Counted from the first letter of the stretch, positions 7,370 through 16,084 are shown. The stretch: 64,000 bases of DNA from Jeotgalibacillus marinus (GCF_040801915.1 NZ_JBFMIA010000010.1:52266-116265), one strand, 5' to 3'. Notes: generated from the sequence alone by a model not told the origin. A program made the numbers and translations.

Positions 7370-8536
7370 TTAATTGTTAAATTCCATACCATAATCGGTG
7401 ACCGTAATTTTTACATCATATTCAATTGCTGTCTGACTAAAAATTTCATCCCAGTTATCTTTATTTTCGCTCCAGTAAGTTGGATAGTTGATGCGAACGT
7501 ATTCCCCAAAACCAATCGCATCTACTTGAAATTCTTCTTGCAATTTTTTTAAGACATTATCAATATGAATTTCTGCGTGTTCTTTGAGCAATTTCTCTAA
7601 CTTCTCTAATTGTTCTTCCTTAGTGATCTCATCTGTTACATCGAAAACTTCAGCGACCCATCCTTCTGATTCAATTTCCACGTTAAACGTGAGCTCGTTA
7701 TTTTTTAGTGTTGGTGTAATAGTACTTGTTAATGATGTTAGCTCGTATGAAATCGAATGTTCTTGTTCTTCGTCATAAGCGAGTACAAGCCCCTCATCGG
7801 TTGACGCAGTGAGCCACGTAACCCCTTGAAGGTCACCTTCAGTCAAAAATCCCATGAGCTTTAGCGTACCTCCATTGATCACACCTGCTCCTTTGAGTTT
7901 GACTTCATCCTCTTCCTTTACAATATTTTGTAAAAGAAAACTTGTATTCGTATTTAGTTTAGGGAGTAACTTGGCAAGTGATATCGGTTCCAGTATTCTA
8001 GCCGATTTTGACGTTTGTACTATACCTGTAATGAGAAGCGAGGGAATGTCTGTCGGGTGGTCAGATTCTAATACATCTCCAGCCACCCCATCTGAAATCA
8101 TCACCAGATTACTTGTTCGATTTCCAGGGTCACGTATAAAATAATCGACTAGCTCTTGTAGACTCGTTTGTTGAGCCAGTTCACTACCAATAACGATCAG
8201 TCGTTGATGCTTATTATAGAACGGATTTTGGGTTTTGTAATTGACGTCATAGGCAGTTTTAAGAATTGATTTTCCTGTTTCTTTATAATTTTTGTAAGGC
8301 TTGTCTGATTGTTCAGAGCTCTCTAATGTACTTTGTGTATCCATAATATTGGCCACTTGATAGGTCACTTCTAGGTATTCATCTTCATCTGTATTTTGAT
8401 TGCTGTCTTCTTGACTTACATCTAAGCCAACACCAACAACCATACTTAAGTGTTCGATGTCCGTTGAACTCCAACATCCTGATAAGAAGACAATAGAGAT
8501 GATAAACAAAAGGATGAACCGATTGATTTTGTTCAT
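7370..8536 (-). CDS. Spore germination lipoprotein, Ger(x)C family (copy 2)
   Basis: 388 residues from ATG 8536, which overlaps the gerB2 stop as ATGA and follows AAGGAGG. Signal peptide with lipobox LSGC. Same domain order as the other GerC copies. It carries an extra acidic stretch after the first strand (VSQEDSNQNTDEDEYLEVTY), and the tail ends EFNN. The protein would sit on the outer face of the inner spore membrane beside GerB2. Confidence 0.92.
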   Translation of the reverse strand: MNKINRFILLFIISIVFLSGCWSSTDIEHLSMVVGVGLDVSQEDSNQNTDEDEYLEVTYQVANIMDTQSTLESSEQSDKPYKNYKETGKSILKTAYDVNYKTQNPFYNKHQRLIVIGSELAQQTSLQELVDYFIRDPGNRTSNLVMISDGVAGDVLESDHPTDIPSLLITGIVQTSKSARILEPISLAKLLPKLNTNTSFLLQNIVKEEDEVKLKGAGVINGGTLKLMGFLTEGDLQGVTWLTASTDEGLVLAYDEEQEHSISYELTSLTSTITPTLKNNELTFNVEIESEGWVAEVFDVTDEITKEEQLEKLEKLLKEHAEIHIDNVLKKLQEEFQVDAIGFGEYVRINYPTYWSENKDNWDEIFSQTAIEYDVKITVTDYGMEFNN

Positions 8537-9621
8537 TGAACCTTCCTCCTTATAAAAGAGATAAGCAGCAGAAGACAAGGGATAACCCCAAATAACACAA
8601 GGGAAACATTAGCAACAATATCTCCTATCCAAAAGAGCTGGTTCAAATTTCGAGGGATCATCGACAGAATAAAAATGATTGGAAGCAGTCCATAGATGAA
8701 ACGTTTGATGTCTTTATTAAAAAGTTGTGAAAGACCTAGCGAAGCAGCATAAAATGAAATAGAGATTGACGCGAATATTTGCATAATCCAAACGGTTAAA
8801 AATAAAGAATCCAAACGCTCAAAAAGAAGTTCTGGTAATTCGAAAGTTTGTATTAATATGATCGTCGGATAAGTTAGATTTGTAATGCCATTAATCGATA
8901 AAACACCAACCACCATGACTACAGTCATAGCATAGAGCAATGTAGGTATGATCACTCCTAGAAAGATGACTTTCTTTGCTTTATGTTGGTCTGTCATATA
9001 TGCCTGGATGATCAACATAATTTCAACCCCGATGTAGGACAACACCGTCGGTTTTATTCCTTTCAGAACAGGAGTAATCCCTTCTCCTAAAACCGGACGT
9101 AAATTATTAAGCTCAAATACCCCTAAGCTCATGAGTGCGATGACAATAAAAATAATGACAGTGAAAGGAAAAATGATTTGGAATACACGTGCAATTGATG
9201 TCATCCCACTAACAATTAAGTACAGAGAAAGCCATAGAAGAATAACAATCAAGATAGTGACAGGCGTTCCTTCCAACAAATAGCCTTCTACTACTTCTGC
9301 CATCATTCTCACTGCAAAGCTTGCAAACGTCATAAAATAAAGGATCATTAAAAGACCGATAAAAAGAGCAAGCGCCTTCCCTACAATTAAGCTACTGTAT
9401 TGGTAAAACGTTCGCTCAGGGTATCTTTTATTAAGCATGATGATCACAAACCCTATGGTAAGTGGAACCAGGCTGCTAATTAAAAGTGTAATCCAAATAT
9501 CAGGTGTCCCCACTTCATCAGCAACCAATCTAGGAAGCGTTAAAATCCCCACACCCAGAGTAAAGTTAATGATGAGAATTGTGGCTTGAGTTGGTGAGAT
9601 GATATTTTGATGTTTCTTCAT
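8533..9621 (-). CDS. Spore germination protein, GerAB/GerB family permease (copy 2)
   Basis: 362 residues, about ten membrane helices. The N-terminus is shorter by one residue (MKKHQNIISPTQATILIINF) and the segment after LRPVLGEGI carries a one-residue insertion (TPVLKGIKPTVL), so the total length is unchanged. This is the most divergent of the four in the loop that follows helix 5. It is preceded by the longest gerA scar and followed by gerC2. Confidence 0.92.
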   Translation of the reverse strand: MKKHQNIISPTQATILIINFTLGVGILTLPRLVADEVGTPDIWITLLISSLVPLTIGFVIIMLNKRYPERTFYQYSSLIVGKALALFIGLLMILYFMTFASFAVRMMAEVVEGYLLEGTPVTILIVILLWLSLYLIVSGMTSIARVFQIIFPFTVIIFIVIALMSLGVFELNNLRPVLGEGITPVLKGIKPTVLSYIGVEIMLIIQAYMTDQHKAKKVIFLGVIIPTLLYAMTVVMVVGVLSINGITNLTYPTIILIQTFELPELLFERLDSLFLTVWIMQIFASISISFYAASLGLSQLFNKDIKRFIYGLLPIIFILSMIPRNLNQLFWIGDIVANVSLVLFGVIPCLLLLISFIRRKVQ

Positions 9622-9645
9622 TTTTCACAATCCTTTCATTAACAT

Positions 9646-9765
9646 TGACTACTTACGAATGGAGTCCTTAGATCGCAACAATGGCCAACGTTTGTTTCTC
9701 TTTTTAATTGGCATTCTGATGAGCTTTCCAGTCGATTATTAAGTGGGGGAGAGCTGTACTTACGT
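9646..9765 (-). pseudogene. Residual 3' end of a gerA gene (first scar)
   Basis: About 120 bases align through their whole length with the last 120 bases of gerA (12072-12193): acttacgaatggag, gatcgcaacaatgg, aacgtttgtt, ttttaattggcattctgat, ctttccagtcg, then a gtactta. Substitutions and one small deletion interrupt the frame. It is the best preserved of the three gerA scars and makes their origin clear. Confidence 0.85.
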
Positions 9766-9798
9766 TTAGTGTCGACAACTCAATGATTGATGGAAACC

Positions 9799-10962
9799 TT
9801 ATTCGTCAAATTTCATTCCATAATCGACGACTGAAATCTTCACATCATATTCAATCGCTGTCTCACTAAAAATTTCATCCCAGTTATCTTTATGCTCGTT
9901 CCAGTAGGTTGGATAGTTGATGCGAACGTATTCTCCAAAACCAATCGCATCTACTTGAAATTCTTCTTGCAATTTTTTTAATGTCTTCTCAATATCATGT
10001 TCCGCATCTTTTTTAATCAACTCTTCTAACTTCTTTAGTTGTTCTTCCTTAGTGATCTTGTCTGACACATCGAAAACTTCAGAGATCCATCCTTCTGATT
10101 CTATTTCCACGTTAAACGTGAGCTTGTTATTTTTTAGTGTAGGTGTAATATCACTCTTTAAGGATAATACTTCGTATACAATCGCATGTTCTTCTTCGTC
10201 AGTAACGAGTACGATCCCCTCATCGGTTGATGCAGTTAGCCACGTAACCCCATGTATTTCTTCATCATTCAAAAATCCCATTAATGTTAGCGTATCTCCA
10301 TTGATCACACCTGCTCCCATGAGTTTGACTTCATCCTCTTCCTTTACAACATTTTGTAAGAGAAAGCTTGTATTCGTATTTAGTTTAGAGAACAACTTGG
10401 CAAGTGTTATCGGTTTCAGTATTCTAGCCGATTTTGCATGGTCTGCAATACCTGTAATGAGAAGCGCGGGAATGTCTGTCGGATCATCAGATTCTAATAC
10501 ATCCCTAGCCATCCCATCTGAAATCATCACCATAGAACTTGCTCGAGATTCAGGATTACGCTTAAAATGATCGAGTAGCTCTTGTAGACTCGTTTGTTGA
10601 GCCAGTTCACTACTAATAACAATCAGTTGTTGATGCTGACTAAAGAACGGATTTGGGGTTTTGTAATTGACGTCATAGGCGGTTTTAAGTATTGAATTTC
10701 CTGTTTCTACATAATTTTTGTAAGGCTTGCCTGATTGTTCGGAGTTCTCTAATGAACTTGTTGTCTCCGTAATATTGGCTACTTGATAGGTCACTTCTAA
10801 TAATTCGTCTTGATCCGTCGTTTGATTCCTTTCCACTTGACCTACATCTATGCCAACCCCAATAATCATACTTAAATGTTCGATGTCCGTTGAACTCCAA
10901 CAGCCTGATAAGAAGACAATAGAGATGATAAACAAAAGGATGAAGCGATTGATTGTTCTCAT
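9799..10962 (-). CDS. Spore germination lipoprotein, Ger(x)C family (copy 1)
   Basis: 387 residues from ATG 10962 (ATGA overlap with gerB1). Signal peptide with lipobox LSGC. The binding site is AAGGGGGAAGG, one base weaker than in the other units. The body matches the other copies, but residues around ITGIADHAKSARILKPITLA differ from the ITGI(V/I)QTSKS...EPISLA of copies 2 and 3. It is the gerC of the only unit that still has its gerA. Confidence 0.92.
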   Translation of the reverse strand: MRTINRFILLFIISIVFLSGCWSSTDIEHLSMIIGVGIDVGQVERNQTTDQDELLEVTYQVANITETTSSLENSEQSGKPYKNYVETGNSILKTAYDVNYKTPNPFFSQHQQLIVISSELAQQTSLQELLDHFKRNPESRASSMVMISDGMARDVLESDDPTDIPALLITGIADHAKSARILKPITLAKLFSKLNTNTSFLLQNVVKEEDEVKLMGAGVINGDTLTLMGFLNDEEIHGVTWLTASTDEGIVLVTDEEEHAIVYEVLSLKSDITPTLKNNKLTFNVEIESEGWISEVFDVSDKITKEEQLKKLEELIKKDAEHDIEKTLKKLQEEFQVDAIGFGEYVRINYPTYWNEHKDNWDEIFSETAIEYDVKISVVDYGMKFDE

Positions 10963-12047
10963 TGAACCTTCCCCCTTATAAAAGATATGAGCAGTAGAAG
11001 ACAAGGGACAATCCCAAATAACACAAAGGCAACATTAGCAATCATATCTCCTAACCAAGAGAGCTGATACAAATTTTTAGGGGCCATCGACAGAATAAAA
11101 ATGATTGGAAGGAGACCATACATGAAAGGTTTGATGTCTTTATTAAAAAGTTGCGAAAGACCAAGCGAAGCAAGATAAAAGGAAATGGAGAGTGTAGTGA
11201 ATATTTGCATGGTCCAAATGATTAAAAACACAGAATCATACCGCTCAAAAAATAGTTCTGGGAATTCGAAAGATTGTATTAATATGACTGTCGGAAAAGT
11301 TAAATTTTTAATACCATCAATCGATAAAGCGCCAATCACCATGACTAGAGTTAAAAGGTAGATCACTGTAGGTACTAGCACCCCGAGAAAGATAACTTTC
11401 TTTGCTTTATGTTGATCTGTCATAAATGCTTGAATGATCAATATAATTTCAACCCCTAAGGTGGATAGTGCCATCGATTTTATTTTAAATATGGGTCTAA
11501 TTCCCTCTCCTAATACCGGACGTAAATGATTAAGCTCAAATAACCCTAAGCTCATGAGTGCGACGACAACAAAAGTAAGAATAGTTAAAGGAAAAATGAT
11601 TTGGGATACACGCGCAATCGATGTAATCCCACCAACAACCAGGTACAGAGATAGCCATAGAACAATAACAATCAAGATCGTGATAGGCGTTTCTTCCAAC
11701 AAATAGATTTCTACTACTTCTGCCATCATTCTCACTGCAAAGATTGTATCCGTAATAAAAAAAAGGGTGATAACAAGACCGATAAAAAGACCAAGAAACT
11801 TCCCTACAATTAATCCACTGTATTGGTAAAACGTTTGATTAGGGTATCTTTTATTAAGCGTGATAATCACAAACGCCATGGCAAGTGGAACCAAGCTGCT
11901 AATTAACAGTGCCATCCAAACATCAGGTGTCCCCACTTCATTAGCAGCCATTCTAGGAAGCGTTAAAATTCCCACACTCAGCGTGTAGTTAATGATGAGA
12001 ATTGTGGCTTGAGTTGGTGTGATCATTCCATGTTGACTTTTCCTCAT
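10959..12047 (-). CDS. Spore germination protein, GerAB/GerB family permease (copy 1)
   Basis: 362 residues, about ten membrane helices, GerB group (TPTQATILIINYTLSVGILT; LRPVLGEGIRPIFKIKS). GAGAGG lies 11 bases before its ATG, 24 bases after the gerA stop. Gene order gerA-gerB1-gerC1 is that of a normal germinant receptor operon, so this is probably the ancestral unit and the GerB that pairs with the intact GerA. Confidence 0.93.
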   Translation of the reverse strand: MRKSQHGMITPTQATILIINYTLSVGILTLPRMAANEVGTPDVWMALLISSLVPLAMAFVIITLNKRYPNQTFYQYSGLIVGKFLGLFIGLVITLFFITDTIFAVRMMAEVVEIYLLEETPITILIVIVLWLSLYLVVGGITSIARVSQIIFPLTILTFVVVALMSLGLFELNHLRPVLGEGIRPIFKIKSMALSTLGVEIILIIQAFMTDQHKAKKVIFLGVLVPTVIYLLTLVMVIGALSIDGIKNLTFPTVILIQSFEFPELFFERYDSVFLIIWTMQIFTTLSISFYLASLGLSQLFNKDIKPFMYGLLPIIFILSMAPKNLYQLSWLGDMIANVAFVLFGIVPCLLLLISFIRGKVQ

Positions 12048-12071
12048 TTTTCACAATCCTCTCATTAACAG

Positions 12072-13685
12072 TTACTGCTTACGAATAGAGTTCTTAGGTC
12101 GCAAGAATTTCGGACGTTTGTTCATCATTTTAATCGGCATTCTAACCAGTAGGTCTTTCCAGTCGCTTGTTGAGTAGGGGATTGCTGGACTTAGGTAAGG
12201 AGTATTAAAGCTATTCAACTTCACGAGATGGATACAAAAGAAAAGGAAAAAGACAAGAACCCCAAACAAGCCGAAAGAAGCACTTAAAAACATCGCAAGA
12301 AATCTTATCATTCGTAATGATGTGCTCATACTGTATTGTGGCAATGAGAAAGAAGCAATCGCCGATAACGCCACGACAATCACCGTAGCAGGACTTACAA
12401 TGCCGGCTTCAACAGCAGCTTCACCGATTACCAGACCGCCTACGATTCCAACCGCCTGACCAATTGGTTTCGGTAAACGAAGACCAGCCTCTCTTAAGAT
12501 TTCAATCGCAACTTCCATGATGAGAGCCTCAATGATGATTGAAAAAGGCATCCCTTCACGTGCACCGATAATTGACATTGCCAGTTGAGTTGGAAGCAAC
12601 CCTTGATGAAAAGAAACGAAAGCGATGTATAAAGGAGTAGAAAAAACAGTAAGAAAAGCAGCAATGTAACGTAACCATCGATTCAATGTTGCTGATATCG
12701 ATCGATGATAATAATCCTCCGGTGATTGTAAAAACATGCTAAGAGTAACGGGAACGATCAACGCAAATGGCGTTCCATCAAGTAAAATAGCTACCCTTCC
12801 CTCTGCCATCGCTGCGATCACCTTGTCCGGACGTTCTGTGTTTTGTACTTGTGGAAAGAAAGAGAGCGGTTGATCTTCAATCAGTTGTTCAATAATTCCT
12901 GATTCAGGTACATTATCAATCATAATGTTCTGTATTTTTCTTTTTACGCTTTCTACAAGAGTAGGATCTGCTATGCCCTCAACAAATGAAATCACGACTT
13001 CTTTGTTAAATCGACTTCCTACTTGACTGCTAATCAGTCTGAGGTCAGTGTTCACTCCAGCCTTGCGAAGCAAAGCGATATTCTCTCCAATATCTTCGTT
13101 GAACCCGAGTCTCGGTCCCCTTACTAAGGTTTCAGTAACCGGTTCTTCTAGGCTCCTTGTTTTCGATTTCGGTGTTTTCAAGATAAATGCATGATCTGTC
13201 CCTTGAAAAAGTAATACCGCATTCCCTTGTAACATATTGATCGAAATGGTCTTCACACAATCTGTCTCATACATTTCACTCACAGGTAGTAATCCATTTT
13301 TTATTTGATCCATATAATCTTGAAGATCATTATAAGGAGAATCAGTCATTAACGGCTGCAAGATGTTATTATTAATCATCTCTATATCAACGATATCTTT
13401 TAAAAAAATGAGGGCTGTTTTAAGGTTTTCGTCGCCTAATTGAAACGTTCTTAGTACCATATCACTACTATCACCCAGTTCTTCTTTCACTAAAGAAACA
13501 TTCTCTTCAAAATCATACGAAAGAAAGGATGATGTCTCATCCACCCAATCAGACTGCTTGGATGGATCTTTTATTGACAAGTAATATAGTTTAGAAATAA
13601 CAAGTGGAACGAATAATGTGATTAACGCAATACCATAGATGTACATTTCAGGAAGAAAAGATTTTATCGTTTCAAAAGATGGCAA
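12072..13685 (-). CDS. Spore germination receptor subunit, GerA family
   Basis: 537 residues. The GerA-family core is clear: a soluble N-terminal domain, the block REGMPFSIIIEALIMEVAIE (about residue 375), then GLRLPKPIGQAVGIVGGLVI and EAGIVSPATVIVVALSAIAS, and further membrane helices to the end. Together with GerB and GerC it forms a nutrient receptor in the inner spore membrane. The start is TTG nine bases after GGGGGG; no ATG fits. Residues 15-37 are an extra hydrophobic segment before the usual N-terminal domain. It is the only intact gerA in the window and is followed by four gerB genes. Confidence 0.93.
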   Translation of the reverse strand: MPSFETIKSFLPEMYIYGIALITLFVPLVISKLYYLSIKDPSKQSDWVDETSSFLSYDFEENVSLVKEELGDSSDMVLRTFQLGDENLKTALIFLKDIVDIEMINNNILQPLMTDSPYNDLQDYMDQIKNGLLPVSEMYETDCVKTISINMLQGNAVLLFQGTDHAFILKTPKSKTRSLEEPVTETLVRGPRLGFNEDIGENIALLRKAGVNTDLRLISSQVGSRFNKEVVISFVEGIADPTLVESVKRKIQNIMIDNVPESGIIEQLIEDQPLSFFPQVQNTERPDKVIAAMAEGRVAILLDGTPFALIVPVTLSMFLQSPEDYYHRSISATLNRWLRYIAAFLTVFSTPLYIAFVSFHQGLLPTQLAMSIIGAREGMPFSIIIEALIMEVAIEILREAGLRLPKPIGQAVGIVGGLVIGEAAVEAGIVSPATVIVVALSAIASFSLPQYSMSTSLRMIRFLAMFLSASFGLFGVLVFFLFFCIHLVKLNSFNTPYLSPAIPYSTSDWKDLLVRMPIKMMNKRPKFLRPKNSIRKQ

Positions 13686-13756
13686 TGGGACGAGCCCCCC
13701 TTCTAAAAGAGTGTGATTCGGTCTACCTATAACAACTCTTCAATTTACGCTACGCT

Positions 13757-13786
13757 TAGCGTGACACATAAGGAGGAAAGTTATGC
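13757..13786 (-). promoter_or_regulatory. Candidate forespore (sigma-G-like) promoter of the ger array
   Basis: On the minus strand GCATA, 18 bases, CACGCTA, about 70 bases before the gerA start. This matches the sigma-G pattern GHATR - 17/18 - CATNHTA with one mismatch. Germination receptor operons are known to be sigma-G dependent, which is why I looked; the match itself is modest. Confidence 0.35.
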
Positions 13787-14057
13787 GTGATTTTCTATTG
13801 AAGATCTCAAGCCATTGAATATTTTAAGTTAAGGTTAGATTATTGAGATTGACTTCTAAAAAAGTAGGGGGGAATCGGGTTAATTAAGAAAATAAATGCC
13901 ATTCTTGCTGTATTACCAGAGGGAGAAATCGGCTTTGAAAAGACTGTACTCATCTGTGGGGTTAACCATAATCGTTTTTAAAAACGATAAGTGGAGGTGC
14001 TTAATGAAAAGTGGAAAACGACTCATACAATACTGTCGTTCTACACAATCTATATAA
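13783..14057 (+). other. Region with two very short ORFs that have good ribosome binding sites
   Basis: AAGGAGG precedes an 11-codon frame MRDFLLKISSH (13783-13818), and GGAGG precedes a 17-codon frame MKSGKRLIQYCRSTQSI (14004-14057). Between them are an 18-base perfect palindrome atcgtttttaaaaacgat (13971-13988) and an open stretch, INAILAVLPEGEIGFEKTVL, with no start codon. They could be leader peptides or decayed small spore genes upstream of the YpzG-like gene. No family recognised. Confidence 0.3.
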
Positions 14058-14111
14058 GACATTTCTTCAAATGGAGTGTCACGCAACCCATCCTACTGAC
14101 GAGGTGATTCG

Positions 14112-14261
14112 ATGACGAAAGATCAATTAGATCCGAATTCAGCAGCGTTCGCCCACAATTGGACAAGACCGAAGCGTACATCTACACAAGTGAACGGTCA
14201 CACCGAAATGTCTCAGTCAACCATTAAATTAAAACGTGTTCCAGTGTCTGGGCGTCGGTAA
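14112..14261 (+). CDS. YpzG-like small protein
   Basis: 49 residues, beginning MTKDQLDPNSAAFAHNWTRP and continuing KRTSTQVNGHTEMSQ. The pattern 'DPxSxxFxHNWTRPKxxxxQVNGxTE' is how I recall the YpzG family of short Bacillus proteins, thought to be spore-associated. GAGGTGATTCG precedes the ATG. It is basic and polar with no membrane segment, and ends in VSGRR. A terminator follows within 50 bases, so it is a single-gene transcript. The function is unknown; assignment is from memory of the family pattern. Confidence 0.65.
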   Translation: MTKDQLDPNSAAFAHNWTRPKRTSTQVNGHTEMSQSTIKLKRVPVSGRR

Positions 14262-14271
14262 GGGTGAGAGG

Positions 14272-14310
14272 GAGGAGAGCCGTTTTAAGCGGGTCTCCTC
14301 TTTTTATTTT
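14272..14310 (+). terminator. Terminator after the YpzG-like gene
   Basis: GAGGAGA and TCTCCTC pair around an inner CCG/CGG step, followed by TTTTTATTTT. Confidence 0.8.
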
Positions 14311-14348
14311 GACTGGGCAGAAGGAAAGATATGTAGAGACCTTCTCAT

Positions 14349-14391
14349 ATTAAAAAAGCCGATTTCACTTAGGAAATCAGCTTTTTTTTCT
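14349..14391. terminator. Bidirectional terminator between convergent genes
   Basis: AAAAAAGCCGATTTC pairs with GAAATCAGCTTTTTTTT (one mismatch). T runs follow on both strands, serving the gene at 14112 on plus and the deacetylase on minus. Confidence 0.7.
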
Positions 14392-14502
14392 ATAGATTCA
14401 AATCCATCGTTTGAACAAAATAACGGGGATATACAACGTTACTGATACCCCAAGTTTAAAAATTTAAAAACTTTTTTTGACCCAATTATGTAAGGTAGCT
14501 TA

Positions 14503-15366
14503 TCACCAAGTTAATGGTGAGATTGATTCATCAATGGCTCGTAATTCATAGCCTTCATCAAGCAAGAAAACAATCACGTCTTCTATATGTTCGAGGGTAG
14601 CCTTCGTATCATGGAATAAAATCACTGGTTCCTTTTCTACTAATTCAAGCGCTCTTACTTCCTGGATGACTGTTTTCACCATTCGTCTATCTCTGTTTTT
14701 CCAGTCTTCGCTATCTACGTTCCAATCCCATATTTGATAACCTAATTTTTGGATAGATGCTGTCCACTCATCGTTCAGATGAGGTTTACTACCATAGGGG
14801 GTACGTATTAATGTGGTGTCGCTGCCTGTGAGAGCTTGGAGAGTTTTTCTTTCTTCATCCATTTCATCAATGACATTATTGAGTGATGCATAAATTTTCT
14901 TGGCATCGTGTGACACACTATGGAGACCAATTCCATGCCCTTCATTAAGCATTTTATTGACTGCATTAGGGTGTTTTTTCATGTTTCCATCGATCATAAA
15001 AAAGGTTGCCTTTACATTATACAAATCAAAAAGCTCTAAAAACGACTCTGTATATGCAGAGGGTCCATCATCAATGGTGATGTAAGCCACTTTCTCGTCA
15101 CCATCTTCTTGGGGCGTAGCACTTTTGATTTCTATTCCTTCTTCTTCTCCCTCTTCTTCAAGGATGATTTCTTGACTGCTCGTTGTTTTTATCTCTTCAT
15201 TGTTGGTCACTGTCGCTATCTCTGTCAATTCAGATAGGTCTTTTTCAGCACGTGCTTGTGAAAAAAAGGTATTTAATAACCCAGATATGAGTGCAATGAA
15301 CGTAATGGAGGCGATGAGGATATAAAATCGAGTATTAGGTCTTCTTTTCTTTGGTTTCCGTCTCAT
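14503..15366 (-). CDS. Membrane-anchored polysaccharide deacetylase (NodB domain)
   Basis: 287 residues. A basic N-terminus (MRRKPKKRRPNTR) and one membrane helix (about 14-36) place the enzyme outside the cell. A Glu-rich linker (about 60-85) leads to a NodB domain with its conserved motifs: TIDDGPS (motif 1, metal Asp), HSVSHD (motif 2, metal His), RTPYGS (motif 3), DWNVDSEDW (motif 4) and ILFHD (motif 5). It should remove acetyl groups from a cell-wall polymer such as peptidoglycan GlcNAc or MurNAc. Monocistronic. The exact substrate is not predictable; B. subtilis has several of similar build. Confidence 0.9.
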   Translation of the reverse strand: MRRKPKKRRPNTRFYILIASITFIALISGLLNTFFSQARAEKDLSELTEIATVTNNEEIKTTSSQEIILEEEGEEEGIEIKSATPQEDGDEKVAYITIDDGPSAYTESFLELFDLYNVKATFFMIDGNMKKHPNAVNKMLNEGHGIGLHSVSHDAKKIYASLNNVIDEMDEERKTLQALTGSDTTLIRTPYGSKPHLNDEWTASIQKLGYQIWDWNVDSEDWKNRDRRMVKTVIQEVRALELVEKEPVILFHDTKATLEHIEDVIVFLLDEGYELRAIDESISPLTW

Positions 15367-16020
15367 TTCTTTTCCTCCATCTCTTAGTCATTTCTGTTTT
15401 TATAAAAAAACCAAAAATTGGTCATTATTGTATTAGTTATTACATTTATAAATAATATTCCTTGTTGTAGGCACCATTCCCAATTTGTTTAGAAGAGGAA
15501 AGGGGGCTAGACAGAATCCCTCTCGAAAAGGGCCCTAAGTTTCTATCCCGGTCATCAAATCAATAAAGTTGCCCGGGGGTATCTGCCATTCGCTCCTACA
15601 TTTGTTCTTAATATTTTCACTAATTACATCAATATACGGATCATCCTTAAATAATAGAGGGAAAGTGATTGAAATTTTGTTTTTTATCAATCGCATCGTA
15701 TCTTACTGTAGTTAAAGATGAACTAGACGGAAGCATGTAGTTATTTTATTACTATTACACGGTTTAATTTCTTCTTGTTACACTTGTGAAGTAGTTATAC
15801 TTATCAATTTTTTATCTTGCAATGCAACATATGATGTCACTTGTGTTACAAATATTACATCTTTCGTTACATATATTACATCGAGTGTAACACTATCAAC
15901 AGAGTACAAAGACCCATTCCACGTCATTATTTATCGATTATTGTGTATAATCCCAATACTTCTACTGAACAGGTTCGAGAATTGCCAATTCCAGAGCATA
16001 AATTGTCGACATCTTTATTA
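15367..16020. other. Long intergenic region
   Basis: AT-rich with no supported gene. It contains a CCCGG..CCCGGG hairpin (about 15548-15577) and several TTACA-rich stretches (15770-15895). An 81-codon frame (15841-16086) has no binding site and runs into the marR operator, so I do not accept it. Confidence 0.4.
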
Positions 16021-16049
16021 TTGACAAAAAATAGTTCATCCCCTAAACT
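16021..16049 (+). promoter_or_regulatory. Promoter of marR-MMPL operon
   Basis: TTGACA (16021-16026), 17-base spacer, TAAACT (16044-16049). A perfect -35 box and a good -10 box, both touching or inside the inverted repeat that follows. Confidence 0.75.
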
Positions 16050-16084
16050 AAAAAAAGTAATTAGTTTAGGGGATGAACTATTTT
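16028..16084. promoter_or_regulatory. Long inverted repeat, probable MarR operator and RNA hairpin
   Basis: The arms at 16028-16050 and 16062-16084 are perfectly complementary over 23 bases (core TTCATCCCCTAAACTA) with an 11-base spacer. The left arm spans the spacer and -10 box. The right arm holds AGGGGA, the likely ribosome binding site, and ends on the first two bases of the TTG start. MarR binding would block RNA polymerase; in the RNA, if transcribed, the hairpin would hide the binding site. Confidence 0.75.

Larger units (their letters stand above)
3697..13685 (-). repeat. Tandemly amplified germination locus (four gerABC-type units)
   Basis: In the direction of transcription: gerA (13685-12072), gerB1, gerC1, gerA scar, gerB2, gerC2, gerA scar, gerB3, gerC3, gerA scar, gerB4, gerC scar. 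The four gerB genes are all 362 codons, the three gerC genes 381 to 388, and junctions repeat base for base: the gerB stop and gerC ATG overlap as ATGA in every unit. Between each gerC and the next gerB lies a fragment matching the 3' end of gerA. The simplest history is duplication of a complete gerA-gerB-gerC unit followed by deletion of the later gerA bodies and the last gerC. Confidence 0.85.

Noticed and set aside
10052..10570. 172-codon plus frame inside gerC1
   Set aside because: Antisense shadow of the coding sequence; similar shadows occur at the same place in gerC2 and gerC3, as expected from duplicated genes.
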